Shown here: positions 25,801-40,800 of the stretch, one piece after another
Numbering within the stretch: position 1 is the stretch's first letter
How the letters are laid out: each line of letters begins with the position of its first letter
Assembly (NCBI RefSeq): GCF_964199755.1
Contig: NC_133897.1
Location: forward strand, 121,850,552 to 121,914,551
DNA from: Larus michahellis
Lineage: Eukaryota > Chordata > Aves > Charadriiformes > Laridae
Reading direction: 5' to 3'
DNA: 64,000 nucleotides
Notes under the pieces: model-generated
Told to the model about the DNA's origin: nothing
What the model saw: the letters and a program-made list of their open reading frames with translations, nothing else
The model's database searches: none
Translations under genes and position numbers: made by a program

Positions 25801-28800
25801 CCCATATTGAAAAGCAGTAGTCATTGTAATTAAGAGAAATTACATGAAGAATGGGAGCACATGCATTACAAAAAGTCTATTTGTCTATACATTCAATAAC
25901 TGGTGTGAAGCATTATTTCAAAGTTATGTTCCGAGCCGGTTTCTAGCAACTCATTTTGGCTGAAAGGATTTTAAAAGCCTTGTAGGTAGTCCTAGTACAA
26001 ATTAGTCAGCCATGTTCAAAAAACCCAAACATATCATATGCCTCAACAGCATTTTCTAAAAGTGAACTAACGTGTAAGCATCTGGTCCTTGGTGCTGCAA
26101 GTCTAAATCATTGCTCATCTGTCTCAGAACGGTTCCCAAAGGTTGTGTCCCTTTTTTCCTGGCCAGTATAAACACATGCAAAGCATGCTTACTGCAAAAG
26201 TGGCATCAGTGTGTGTCACTGCAAGCCTCATGCATTTTTGTACCCTGCGGAATTATCTTGGCAGGCTGGACTGCTTGTGTTAGATAACATGAAATCTAGA
26301 AATGTTGTGAATCATACGAGTTTTCAAAATAATAATTTTATCCCAAACTGCAGCCCACTACTCCAGATTTAGTCAGAAGTCTCACTGGGCAAATTTATGT
26401 CCTTAGTAAGGCAAACAAATTTGACATCACAGACACTGAACAGCGTAATTAAGATTGACAATCACTAGAGCATGTTAAGATCCTATTGAGCATGATATAA
26501 AAGCATCAGCATGAGAAAAGTCAAGCTAATCTTTTTGTCGTCATTCATTTAGCACCAGAAGGAGCATTGCAGGCTCAGGGACAGGTTGGGGCACTGTCAC
26601 TGTAGGGGTGGCAACAGGTCAATAGGCTACCTGACACTGGCAGTTCTCTTGCTGGAAAAACAAAGGTGTTACTGCTCTTTTTCCTACTTAAACTATGCAG
26701 GCATAAAGCTTTCTCCCACACAGTGCTACTTAGCCAGCGGCAGCTTGTAAAGAAAAATTTAGCCCCAGAACCACTGCCCACCACTCCAGCCATGTTAGAG
26801 AAGGGTTCCATCTAGAAACCAACAACAGTACCAGGAGACGTGCCCTGGACATGAAGACTGGGTTTTATAGTCTCATTGGCTAAACTGCTAAATAAAATAA
26901 GACCAGCGACCACTCTTTGGATTTAGCACAAGCTAGCTATCTCCACACTGCATTCTGGTGGGCCTTGGGTCTCACCAGCATTCTCTTGTGGTGTCTTGGT
27001 GGGCTTAAGACATAATCACTCAGTGTACTTTTTTTCAGTTCAAAGTGTTTTCACTGCATGAAAGAGAGTATTTGTTGCATGCCCAAGGAAGGGGCGTTAG
27101 GATCATGTTAGAGAGCAGATAGTGCCGGGGTAATACTAGCAACTGTACAAGAGGGAACTGATACAAGACTTGCCTGTAACAGCTTTTATGCCCAGGCCTA
27201 TGCCCAGGCATGGGTAAAAACCACACAAGGGATAATGCTAACAACTGAGCAACAGGGCAACCGGTGGGCCAGTGCTTGTGATCCTTGGCATTCTTGTCTT
27301 TGACAATATAGAAATTACCACCTTTTCCTGCTACAACTTCTCAGATTCACCTGCTTTTATCTGATGCCTTTTGCTTGCTAATTTGATAGGAAGACTTTTG
27401 GGTTCGCAGTTTTCTGGGGCTGCACTCCTACAGCATCTAACAATATCAGCTCCTTTGCATTCCAGTGGCATTTGTTTCCACCACAAAATAATTTTCGTGT
27501 ACTCTAAAATTCAAGGAAACAAATATGTATTTTACACCTGTGATACTAGGCTGCTCTAAGAATTCAACTGGTTTACATCAACCAGTATTTCAAACGACAA
27601 GTGGAGGTTTCAATATAGGTAAAAAATTATAAGTGTTAAGATATTAGGAATCATTGTGGACCATTTTCTCACCCTGTCATAGCCCAGCATGGAGCTGTAA
27701 CTGCAAACTTCTAATAGATGCCATGTTTAGATAACAGTATAATAATTACACAGCAGGTTTGCTTTTTAATTATAAAATATATAAATACTGAATTAACTGC
27801 ATATCTCTTACATAGTGTGTAATTTCAGCAAGCTTTAATGGAGACCATGTAGATGTTTTAGATCATTCAGTCCTTAGCACCTACAGCTCAGCATGCATCT
27901 CACTATTTTAGCACCTGCCTACAATTTCAGACTCAACAGCTGACAGTATTACTTCACAGTAGTAATTAAGAGAGTTGAGAATAGAAAGTTAGAAGTACAT
28001 TTTCTGCTTCTTAAGAAATATATTGCAAAAAGGTTTTGAAAAGAAAGTCTTGAGCATTAATGAATTAGAAGAATCAAGCCTTCCTGAGAGGATGTCATGT
28101 AAATCGAGTGGGCCGCATGTTGTCCTTCCTCTGAATCATATATTGCCCATCATTTGTCCTTTCTGCAGAACCTTTTGCTTACTTTGGCAGCCAAATGCAT
28201 TCTTGTCTGCAAAACAGAAAAGAATATTTGCAGGGAGTGCTTAACTTTTCTCAATTTATTTATGGGATATGCTTATTGCAGCACAGTCTTAAAGGATTCT
28301 CTGTTCCCAGAAGCCACAAAGAAGGAGAAATGGGCTCTCAGAAGGTAATTACATGAGGCTATGACAAAGACAATAAAATGATAATTTCTTCTTTCCTTTC
28401 ACTTTTAGAGGAATTGCTATGGGTGAAGCTATTCTGCTGAGAATAGAAAGGTTTTCCTACAAATTGTTTCTGACAGACTAAACGCAACTATTTTCAAAAT
28501 CTGTGAGACTTACTCCAAATGCATACTTATAAGCAGCAAATTAATTCCACTAAGTTTTTTATGCCTCAAGGGACTATTACAGCCTCTACTTTGTTTTTCT
28601 GCAAAATAATAAGCCAGTGAGCCAATGCATTGCTAAAATAGAGGAGGAAGTAAAAGAAATTAGAAATTCACAGGCTAAGCTTTGAAAATTCATGTCATGA
28701 ATTTTACTCCTCCTTTCATTCAACAAAGCACAAAAGAGCAAAAAAAGCAAAACCAATAAACTACTATTGCAGTACCATGGTTCAGAAAAAAACACTTGAT

Positions 28801-31800
28801 TCATATTGGTGTCTGCTCTAAAACAAGTCAATGTGCCTCTTTCCAATAATTACTCTGCGCTCAAGACCTTGGAACAGACCTTTGGCAGCATTTTTTTAAG
28901 CAATCTGGCATTATTTTGTTCGCTTACAGCATCTCACTATATCTGCCCAGCTTAATGGTGTTGAGTTGTACAAGATAAAAGTAATTCTTCTTTAACTGTC
29001 TTGCTAAAATAGGGAAAAAATATTTTTAATGCTATCTAATTGCTACTTCCCAAATTTTTTTGGTAGCTGTCTATTTATTTTAAAGTAAGTCTTATGATTA
29101 GTGCATAGCTTACAAAAAGTACACATAAGTGGATATGCCTTCTCCTGTACTCAGGCAGTACGACATGTTGTCTGTAAGTCTAAGCAGAAACAATGCTCTA
29201 ACGTAGCACAAGCATTTTATTTAAGATGGGTACATCAACTATGTATCTTTAGTGCAATCCATTCTCCTCGCATCATGGAATACCTTGGTTTTCATGTAGA
29301 TGGGATCATGATACGCATCCCGATGAATGAAATACTTAGAAAACTAAACACAATCTCCACTTGTCCTGCCCTAAGGCTACCTAAAACACACGGGTGAGAA
29401 AGATCTAGGCTCCCTCGGAGGAGGAATTCCAGAGCTATATTTAAGGCTAGATTTCCTCATGGGGTTTTACACCTACAGAGTGTATCCAAAGCTGGTTTCT
29501 GCCCTTCCTTGTATCCTCAGGACAACTTTTTCTATGTCTCATGGTTTGCAAAAACGAAGTCATGTTCACAGTCAGCATCCACAGGTGCACATACCTCACA
29601 CACGGGCAAAATCCCAGTGAGCCTCAGTGACCCGTGGGAGCCAGCCTGTCCCAGGAGTGCCCATCACCTACCTCTCTCTGCTGAAGTGCCAGGGGAGTTC
29701 CTGAATTTCACTGAGGATCTCACCAGTGTATCTTAGGCCAGAGGCCTGCACAAACAGCTATCACAGCTTTATTCTCAGAAACAAAGGAATAACCAGTGCA
29801 ATTATGGAAGCTGGGAATTAAGTCTTCTCATTAACCTGGGTCACAGATGATATTAGAACATAAATGTGTCATTAGTGTTCCCATTGCTTGATAGTTTTAC
29901 CTCTTTTATTTTGATACTATGGTTTCAGTCTCCCTTTTGAAGGCCATTTTTCACCACAATACAGAATAAGAGGCCGCCATTTTTTTTTTTTAGTGTCCTC
30001 CTAGGACACCAGGGAGCTGTGCACCCCAGAACAAGGTCCAATAAACAGTGTGCCTTAGAGAAACCACTGCTTCTCCAAAGTTTCTGAGAAGCACAGTCAC
30101 TACAGTAATGTCTGAACAGGACAGAGGATGCTACTCCTCTAAGCCAACTAGCTCATTTGGCATGGAGCATGATGGAGGAAATGGCTCTTGTCTCTTGATG
30201 CAGCTCTTCATTACCTAAGGTCTGTTAGTTCGTCACCACCATCTACCAAGATGCTGCCTGTCTCTGACAGTGACTCAGAAAGACGAAGTCAGGTTCCTAC
30301 AGATCACCTGTCCCTTCTTCTTACTGAATTTATATTAGAATCAAATATGGACTCCAAAGTCAGCCTCTGGATCCTTGAAGACTGCAAGATACACACTTGA
30401 TTTCATGGATCAGCCTCTGACAAGGCTCACCTAGCTCTTTCTTCAAAAGCCTGCAGAAGCAGAAGCCTCTATTAGAAAACTGCAGGCAGTCTCTCTGTGG
30501 AAATTTTGCTGAGTATTCAGGTCACCATAAGTACCATGCCAAAGCCTGGAGACAGACATACGCAAGATACAGAGGCTAACGGGCTAAGCACAAGGCAAAG
30601 CAAGAGTGGTTCCTGAATTTGAGTCTTGCAGTTAATTATGACTACAGTGGTGGCCTTTGTTTGGTAGTTTCACCTTCCTCCAGGTCTCATCGGTAAGGAA
30701 AATATTGGCCATAATTTCCCATCTTGCAGAGTTTTCCTGTACACAGAAATCATGAAACTAGACAGATGAACACTCTGCAGACTGGTAGTTTACTGACCTG
30801 TAAAACCCAGGCATCTTGCAACTGTATCTTGCAAAATAATGCAAAGCAATGATGGCAATGTCTGAAAAGCAACAGACAAGAACAACCGACACTATTATTC
30901 CTACACCAGGAGGAAAGGAATTAAAATGGTATGCATCACGCTGTAACAGAAGTCTGACAAACTTGGGAAGGCTATTTCACACCCTTCGTCTGTCCTTTTT
31001 TTCCCCCTGTAAACCTTTTGCAGATTTTAAAAGAAAAGAATTGTATTTTTGCCCGAGATGCCTGGCAACTTCACAGGACCTGCAGATGTGGAAAACCTAG
31101 GTTGTAGCAGTGATCACTATAAATGAACTAGTCAAACAACACCACACAAAAATGAAGGTAATTTTACCGAAAGGTCTAAAGCATTATGTAAGAATTTTTT
31201 TGATCTGAGCTCACAGAGGAATCTAAAACCACTTCTTCTTTCACTTTTCACCATTACAAATGGTTACGCTGCACAAAATCAAAAGCCAGACATAAATGTG
31301 ATCATCTATATTAAAGTAACAGAATCTCATTTTCACATTCTCCCCAAATGAAATGTCTGTATTCTTTCATAGCAAGCCTTGACAGTAAGACACTTTCAAC
31401 ATTTTCTTTATTGGCCAACCAGATTCTCCCACGCTTGCCAGAAAGCCTTCTGCCTTCACTTCAGATCAATAAATATTGTACAGTCAGTAGTGTAGCTGTA
31501 CTGTAAGTTTGGCATTGACTGTTTGTGCCTTCATGCAGATTCTCTCCCTCCACGTGCACTTAGAAACAGCACACAGACCACTAATCTCCAAATGGCTTTG
31601 AAATGCCTGCAGCAAATTGTTGTGTTGCTGTGCCTTAAAACTAAAGCATCTGTTTAAGGTGGACAAAGTCAAGAAAGCCATTGAATAGTTGTAATTCTTC
31701 TTTCATTTCAGGAGTAGACTTGCCTATTACAATGAATTATTCAGATTTAGCACCTTGTATTCTAAACTCTAGGTCTTCTTTGAAGAGTAACCTGTAACCA

Positions 31801-34800
31801 AGTTGATTTCCATTATATTCCTTATTATGGTCATAGATCTTCCCACCTGTAATTAGCCACAGCTTTCAAGAGTGCTTGTACCAGTGGGTATATAACACTT
31901 CCAGTTTCAGAGCAGTGCATCATCCTCCATTAATATTGGTGGTAACTTTTCTATTAATTTAACAAAAAATATTTTAATGAGGATTAAAAAAACCAAGCAC
32001 TATGTCCATGCATTGTAGAAACCCAATTTAAAACAAATTAATCTCCATGGTGTGCAGATTTGTGTTGTTTCTCTGGAAATCATTGCATTCCATACTAAGA
32101 ACAAAATCATTTTCTTCAATAAACAATATCAGAAGAGAGATGTGAATTATTCAACCTTGGCATTTTCAGCCAAATGACAATTCAGTGTTTTAAATCAGCT
32201 ACTTCAAAGGTATCATAAATTACAGCCACAAAGAAATACAATTTGAGTACCAGGAGTTTTGTCCAAGATCATACACAAAGTCTGAATCAGGACAAAAATT
32301 GAACAAAATCTCCCAGGCCAAAGGCTTACACGTCATGATTTAAATAAAATGTACTGTAGACAATTCAGAGACGGTATTTGGACAAATATTTGATGAGGCA
32401 TAAAGTTACACTGATGATGGTTTTGCTCCAGCAGTATGTAGGGGGAACTAGGATGTGTTTCTGAAATGGTTTAATCCCCAGGAACTCCTGGAGAAGAGGC
32501 AATTTTCTACATTTCTACTTGTGTTCGTAAAATTTAGCTGTTTTATCTATATGCCTAGACCATGTTTTCTCCAGAAGCTGGCAAATGCATGCACCTGTGA
32601 AGAGATCACATGAGAACAAGTGTCCTCTGTATGCTTTATAATTGATTTTTATGGCACTATAGAATAATAAAAGCAATACCAATAGTTAGCCAACCTTGCA
32701 AATTCACAAGCACAAAAGCACTAATAGCACTATATAGCTCACATTACATTTTCTAAAAGTCTCGCAACTGTCATTCTAAAATATCACAGAAGAAAACACT
32801 ACAGACAGATCTTTTAACATGGGAAGTAGATTAATGATAGTGAACGTTATCTGTATTTTATTGTTCTTTTTTTTTATAAAAAATATTCAATTACTAATAA
32901 ACAAATAGACCAAAGTGGGCCTAAATTGAGTTATACGGCCTGGTTATATTAATATGTTTAAGGAAAGAGCCACTTAGTGTGCAGAGCAACAGATTAAAGC
33001 AAACTGCAGGAACTTGGGAAACCTTTACGCTTACAGAGGAACCTGTGGCGTTTTCTTGGACCCTCAAGGCATAGGCAGTTGCCAAGCAAGAGCTTCCATA
33101 ACTGTGTTTCTGGGCTTAGCTAGATTTTTAAGTCCTATTTTAAGTGCCCAAGTCATTTTCTGGATTTAGCTTTTCAAGACAGAAGCAATGTCCAAGCGCT
33201 TCAGCTGAAGCTGGATCAGACAGTAGAGGCACAGGCCAAACCTGGCCAGGACTCCTAAGTTAGAGTGACCTAATGTCAGGGCTAGGATGGAAAAGGCCAG
33301 AGGAAAAACGGGCTATAAACTATCTGTAATTTGACAGGTGCTACAAGGTAGGCTGTATTGCAGCTCAAATCCAGCAGGAAGAACTACAGTTCAACAAACA
33401 ATCGTTCCAAGTACACCACAAAACTGACATATTTGGGGTTGGGGTGGACTGTTTTAGCAGGGTTTCTTAAGGAAAAACAAAAAACGTCTTTTCTCCTCTC
33501 TGCTTGTATGACTTTGACTTATACCATGGCTCTTAACAGGTGTGTCCAAGGGGTTATCATGTATAACTATTTGGTTTTTGTATTATTGTTATTCTTGGGT
33601 GAGATTCTCTGCAGATGATAAGTAGTCTCAGAGTAACTCAAAGAGTTCACAGTCTAACAGTGAAGATCAGAGCAATTTTGAGGGGGAAAAAAATCCAGGA
33701 ATAAAAAGAAGAAATACTTGTCAGTACAAGATAAGCAGTTTTCCTACTGTTCCAGCCGCCCAACCAATATCAACCTGTATGATATACCAGCATGACTTTG
33801 TGTGTTAACACCATAGAGGAAATTTTGAAGGAGGTACTGTTTTCATTTTGCCAGTGTTTATTAGAAGTAACTCATAAGAATGACAAGCAGCATAGAACAT
33901 GCATATGCATTTCTGAGTGTTGTGGGCACACAGTGTAACCAGCATCTTGGTCTCAGTGAACAGGAGTATAGAAGTCAATCAGGATAAGCTATGAAGAATT
34001 TTAAAAGTTAATTAAAGTGTTAAAGGATAGTATCCTGTAGTTAAATAAAAGACTTAAGAAAGTCTACTGAATATCCAGGAGTAGGACAGGAATATACTTA
34101 AGAGCTTTCAGTGGGAAATGTTCCATCTAAGAGTTATTACAAAAGAGGAGTAGGTAAGATATGGACATAACTCTTTAGTTCTTAAACTGCTTGGATTGAG
34201 GAAGATATTTAGGTTACAAGACCATGCAGTAGACAGGAGAATGGTGTTTTCCATGGTGGTCAAAACCAAGACACTCAAAGGGAGAGACAGGGCAAATTAA
34301 GATGTCTAGTGCAGCTACACTGCACTTGGTAATCTGAAGAGAAATGTCAGAGAAAGACCAAGTTTGTTAGCATGAAAAAGGGAAAGAAGATCGTCTATAC
34401 AGAAGCAGATCTGTCCGATACCCAGTTGTGCAATTTGTATTTGCAAATGAGAGTTACCATATTCCTGAACAGAGAGAGAAGCTAAGGACCAAAGATGAGT
34501 CAAAGCAGAAAACTGAAGGGTGATGAGGAAGATACTTAGAACGACGTGAGAAAGAAATAACTAGGGAAATGAGAGAAGAATTCTTTGAAATCACAAAAAA
34601 ACCAAAGATTTTCTCAATAATTAGAGATAATTAACAAAGTCATGAGGTAATACTCGTATCTTTCAAGAGGTACATTAGGTGAAGCACACCTAATGGTAGC
34701 TGCACGGTTCCTCTTCTTATTTTTTGGTATATTAAAAAAATAGAAGCTGATCTTCTCATGGAAAGGACAGGGACATAGTCTGGCAGAAGGAAACAATTTC

Positions 34801-37800
34801 CACAACAAATACTGGGACCACAGTTTTAATCTTACTGTATAAGGTAGTGAAACACAAACCTTCAGAGGTTTTGGTTCAAAAATATTTACAGAAATACACT
34901 TTTCTGTGACTTTTATCCTTTGATCAGTTATAAACAAGAGAATTTCATCTCTACATTACTATTTAAAATTTTTAATGATAAAAAGCTTAAGCTTGGATCT
35001 CCTTAGGTGTCTGCAGCTGGGCAAACATCATCCACTCACTCAAAACCAGACTCACTTTCGTAAGAAATGGTTTCAGAGCATGAGACCCAAACTCACTTCA
35101 ACACAGTGGTCCTTACTTTTGATCAAAAGTTGGAAATCTTAATTTTCACAAGTAATGAAGCTCTGTGAGCTTAGTTATCACCCTCCAGAAACAGCACAGC
35201 AACTATTTGCATGTTTAGCATCTCATTGCCATGCAGTGAAACTGCACAATGCTGTTGTTTGAAATGAAAGTGCAATAAGGACCAGTTTTCTTTTCCATCT
35301 TTATTCCCTCCTCAGGAACTTTCTTGGTCCTTAAATGGTGCTGCCCATCTGTGCCAAAAATGGCTTGCCAAAGACTAACTTTCAAATACCTTGACAGTAA
35401 TGGTTTGTGCGTTGGTCATCCTGGTGGGGCCGGAGATGTGCTGTTCCACTGCCTTCCTGGATTCTTTCACAGTTATCAGAATAAGAGAGTAGGAAGTGAC
35501 AATTACTCCACAAGGGAGAATAAAACAGAAAACAAAGAGGACTACGGTGTAAGACATGGCCACGGTGTTTTCGTTGGTGGAACGCCAGTCAATGCAGCAG
35601 GCTGTGCCATAGGGCTCTGCTCCGTATTTTCCCCAGTGAGCTAGGGGAGAACAGGCAAAAATTGCTGCATAAGTCCAAGCACAGGCTATCAAGATTTGTC
35701 CATGTTCTCTCCTGAACCTGTTGCCTGGAAGACACAAAACAAGATCAGCATGGTTGCCATGTCTTCTTGGAGTTTCCCATATGCAGGCAGCTGAGCAGGG
35801 TAATTAAGAAGGATAACTTTAATAGGTGTTCAAAATATAGCATATTGAAGGTTTGTGAGAATAGGGCATGGTTCGCAACAATTTGCAAAAAAATTAGGTA
35901 GCTGAATTCTTTGACACATGTAGGATACTTAGCACAACGTCAATCTACGTGAATAAATCTCTATCAAAATGTAGCAATAAAGTCTGAAAGTCTGGCTTAT
36001 TTAGGCCAGCTTTGCTTAGAGATTGGAAGTCTTATTCCACATTTCCAAATTATCACCCTGAATTAAAAGAGCTTAAAAGTAATATATCTAGCATATATCT
36101 AGCCCTATAGTTAATTATCAATGATCACATAAATAAGAATTGTTTGGATGGATGTAAAAAATCTCTTCTATGAAAACACTCTCTAGGATATGCAACCCAG
36201 AAATGGTGGTCTGTGTTCACATGAAAAACTGAATAACTTAAGAGAGAAACATTAGCTTACCATAAGCTGGAAAACAAATTTTGAGGCAGCACACAGTGCT
36301 CAGTAATGTCAGTGTTGAGAGACTGCAGATCCCAAACAGCACCCCACAAAATGCATAGAACAAACAAATCTGTTTCCCATACAGCCACCTGGCAAATAAC
36401 CAAGAAATTTAATTCTTAGATGCTATCCTTCTTTTTTAAATATAATACAAAATAGTAAAAATATATTTAGTTATAGCTTTAAAAATTCAATAAAGCTGTA
36501 TAATTAAATTATTTGTTGGTCAATGATCAACTACAAAAGATATTGTTATTTGAAAAACTTCGAGCCAGTAAAGTAATCATGTCCTACTTTATTTTTATGA
36601 TTCACATTTAAGTCTTTTTATTTTTATAAGATAAAGCAGTGTATCTTAATGATAATCATCCTGAAAAGAAAAATCAAAATATATGTCAGTAGTAGGCGTA
36701 GGTAGTAAAATAATACAGCTTATTATTATTTCTGCTATCGTTATGTATATTTTTAAAACTAGTTTTCATCCAAATCAACACGTTCTCTTGTGAAGGTTCT
36801 CCAGAACAAAAATTTGATCTGAATGACTATATCTCCTCCCTTTCTGTTCAGACACCAGCACTATTTGCAGTAGCAGTCATCAAAAGCCTTATTCTAGATT
36901 TAGAAAACATCATCTCTGTTAGTCAATATATTTAGCAATATTTAACACAGAAAGTACTGTGGTAAAAACTGAGTAATTATTGGATGTTTTCATCTTCTTT
37001 TTTATTTTGATTCCAAAATGAGAGAAAACTAGATGGGAGAAGGACAGCGAGATTTTTTCACATCAAATCAAATACATTTTTTTCATCTTGGTTAACTGAA
37101 GAGAAAAAATTACCCAGGGGTTATGTTGGGTTCTCCGTCTCTTTCGTTAAATATATTCTACTTAATTACATGATTGAACACACATTCCTAGGTTTCTCAG
37201 TCAAGTGTTTTGGGAAGCCAAATCAGCACTGCATATTCATGCCTCTACAGTTGTGGGACATTCTGCAACCGGGAAAAACCAAAATATTAGAAATACCCAA
37301 ACCATGCAGAACAGCTCCTGACAACCAGTCCTGATCTTCCTTCATGTTTTCTATCTAGTTCCCTTCTCTTAAACACTTTCATACTGCCTGGGTTGCAGAA
37401 ATACTCTCTGAGGTCCAGTAATGAGTCTCCTGAACCTCCCAAACTTTTAAAAGAATGCCACAAAAAATAGATCTTGCACAATGATATGAGGTTGAATTTA
37501 TGTGTATAAAGATGAGAGAAATGGAGAAGGAAGGAAGAGGTTCTAAATTCAGAATCTGGCCAAAAAATTAACCCAGATCATCACCTTTCTATGCGTCATC
37601 ACTACAACTTCTTTTGGAAACCATAAGCGAATTCAAGGGTTTTTTTCATGGTACCAAATTTTGCTGTCCAACTGAAAAAAAATGAAGTATTTCATCATCA
37701 CTTGAATAATACCACCCACAAAGAATAAAAGCAGTAGGAAGTGGATGTTTGTAAAAAAAAAAATCTTCTCAGCCCTGCAGAAACCAGAAAGATAGTGACC

Positions 37801-40800
37801 TCAAATAGACACGAATGCTAATTAACACCAGCAGTACATAAAGCTGCTGTTACAGAGCATACTTCTCTCAGTCCCTCTAATTAATTCCCACTTTTATGGC
37901 AAGCAAAGTGGCGGAGCAATTCAGCCTTCATCACTGACACAGACCTCCAGAGCCTGCGGAGGATGTTAAATACCACGTGCATAGTGAACAAACCTGTGTG
38001 AAAGGCTGGAGGTTACAGCTAGAGGGTACAAGGTCAGAGTCATACCAAGGTCACTGATGGCAAGGTTAATAATGAAGTATTCTGCTGGTTTCAACAAACT
38101 CTTTTTCTTGTAGGAGACGTATAGGAGAATACTGTTCCCACACAAGGAGGATATTCCTGCAGAGAAACACACAGTATGAAGAAAAAGAGTTACTTTCAGC
38201 CATTCTTTTGGTTTTTTTTTTTCACAGGAATAACGTGTTGTTGCCATAGCTAGCATTTATCAGATAAACTTGTCACTTTTTTGTATTTGTGATTTTCTCT
38301 TCTTTATACTTCAATTTGTAAAAAAAAATAAATTATTTTTTTCTGTTTTCTTCCTGTTTTGTCCATCAAGCTATCTACAAAGATCTAATGAATAGTTTTA
38401 TCCATTAAATTAACTGACCTGCCAAAAAAACCCCATTTTTCCTGTAGGAAGCTGGCATTAATTAAGCCAGACACAATATCCATCTGGCGCTGCACACATT
38501 TTCCCACTTCTAGGTCTAGAGTTCTCCATTCACTTACCCTTCTTCTTTTCTCTTTGAGGCATTTTCTAAGAGGTGCCTGTTATAATTCCTAGTAATAGTA
38601 GGCAATAAAACAAGAATGTTAAATTATGCATGACAGAGAAAAAGGTAATTAAGTCATGTCTCTACAGTGTAGTAGAACTATTTTCTCTGGGAATACTGCT
38701 TTTACTATGAGACCTGCCAAGACACGTAAGGAGAAGAAGAAACTCTAAGAAGAACTGCAAGTAGTCTAGTAGAAAACAAGCAATTTTCTCACTACCTTTA
38801 AACTAACAGGATCAAACCCTGCAATGGGTACACAAAGTTAGATAAGCATTAAATGACTATCAGTTTAGAAGGTCAAAAACCAGAGTTTCAGGTAGCCTTT
38901 TATAGACACACGAGGACATCACTTTCAAACATAAAAGCTTAAGGGCCATGAACACAGGAATGCCTAATGAATGGGAGGGTTCCTTAATTAATGCTATGTG
39001 AAATCAAGCTGTTGAAGACAGACCAAGTGCTTTTGTGGACCTCATTGCCTCTTCCTGCATACCTTTGGAAAAAGTAATGCTTTACCTACAGTATATAGGT
39101 AAATATTTATATAGAAATTAAGGTTAACAAGTTGCATAGGGACCCCAAACCGACACTGGGTTTGGATTATACCCATAAGAGGATATGCCTAACTTACTCA
39201 TACTCTCATGGGACAAAAAAATATATGATTTTCCCAAATATTCTACAGATTATGACATTTTCTCATAGGCAAATGGCAGATTAGCAAGTAATGTTAGATA
39301 CTGATACTAAATTATTTTCCATCACCAATCTCCTTAAAACCATTTAAGATATTTGTAACTTAAAATTTTCTGGAGAAAGAAAAGGTGTTCTTGGATTCTG
39401 CTCCTGCAAATGTACAACACTTTTGTTCCAAACATTTTTATTCCAAGACTTCAAAAATATAACAATGAAAACACAGTAAAAGGCAATAATTTTGTTTAAA
39501 ATAATATTTCCCTTTTTTCCCCACATTTTAATATTTTTTAATGTTTCAATTACATATCAATCTGATTATCACTTGGTATTGCTAAAAGGAACATTATCTA
39601 AGCAGAATGAGGTTGGCTGAGATCAAGGAGCACAGATCATCAGACTATCAGGATATGTTCTCTCACTGTTCCTACTGTAAGATTAATTTTAACCAGAACA
39701 TAAAAATTTTAGCCACATCAGAGATATCAGTTATACCAAATATCTTCAGTGGCTATACTGCAGAAGAGTCAATCATCTCACTTTTCCTTAGCAAAAACTT
39801 ATTTTTATTTTTTGCTTTTTTTTCCCATGGTGTCTGTTCGTCTGGATTACCAGCTCAAGCCCGTACACAGTTTTTTAGCATGCACCAACTGATATCATAG
39901 TCAGATATCATAGTCACTTTGGGATCTAGTTGACTGTATTGTCAAAGCCATCCCTGTTCACATACATTTCCATTGTGAAATTCCTGAAGGGAGAGATAAG
40001 AAGAAGTTTTATATTAAACTTTTTTTTTTCCTTTTTAAGCATATAATTTTTCTTTCAAATCTTTTTGTGCGACTTTTACAAAATACCACTTACTGGAAAC
40101 TCTTTTCCATGTTTCCCATTCTTCCTCATGTTAGCAAACATTGCAATAAATTGCTTAGTGAGTTCATGGAAAGTTTTTCAGAGGTGGCTTGACAAATTTT
40201 GGTCAGGAATGGTATAAGGGGTCAGCAAATGCACTATCATCAGAATCACTACAAATTCCATTTTCTATGGCCTTGTGAACATACTGCATCTGTTTTCTAA
40301 ACAGGGCTCTTCAACAGCTTTAGCATGACAGACAGAGTAGATAATGAGGATACATCCTGAAAAAAGACTCAGTGATCTGACCGTGGTTGATCATCAAGGG
40401 ATCCAGAAAGAGGAAGTTAAAGTTAAAAAGAAAGTTACAAGGCAACACTATGCTGTTTGAGTAGCTGAGCAAAGATGGGAGAGGAGAACATGAGTAGGCA
40501 TAGATGAAATTTTCACTATTTTATCAGATATGTTGTCAGTGAAGATGTCTGCATCTTATTTGTTGTTGAGAACATACAGAAAACACCAAAACAAAAAATA
40601 AAGCTACACCAGAAGATTTCAAGTCCATCTGTCAGGAGAAAAACAGCATGAGATTTCTGATGAGAAATTACCTTATCATTAGCTTCTTCATATTCAGGAG
40701 TCCCTAAATTGATATGCGTTGTCCAGCCAGGCTGTAAGTCTCCTCTCAAACTCAGCTACCCATATACAGCTACACACTAAAGGAAATTGGCCTACGTTCA

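Larger units (their letters stand above)
19877..35389 (-). other. Last OPN5L1 intron, about 15.5 kb
   Basis: This is AT-rich intronic DNA between the helix-5 and helix-6 exons. I found no protein-like exon or recent CR1 in it. It holds an A/C-rich, G-poor tract near 20,426-20,530 and a possible ancient SINE-derived piece near 32,258-32,330. The other small reading frames here look random. Confidence 0.8.
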
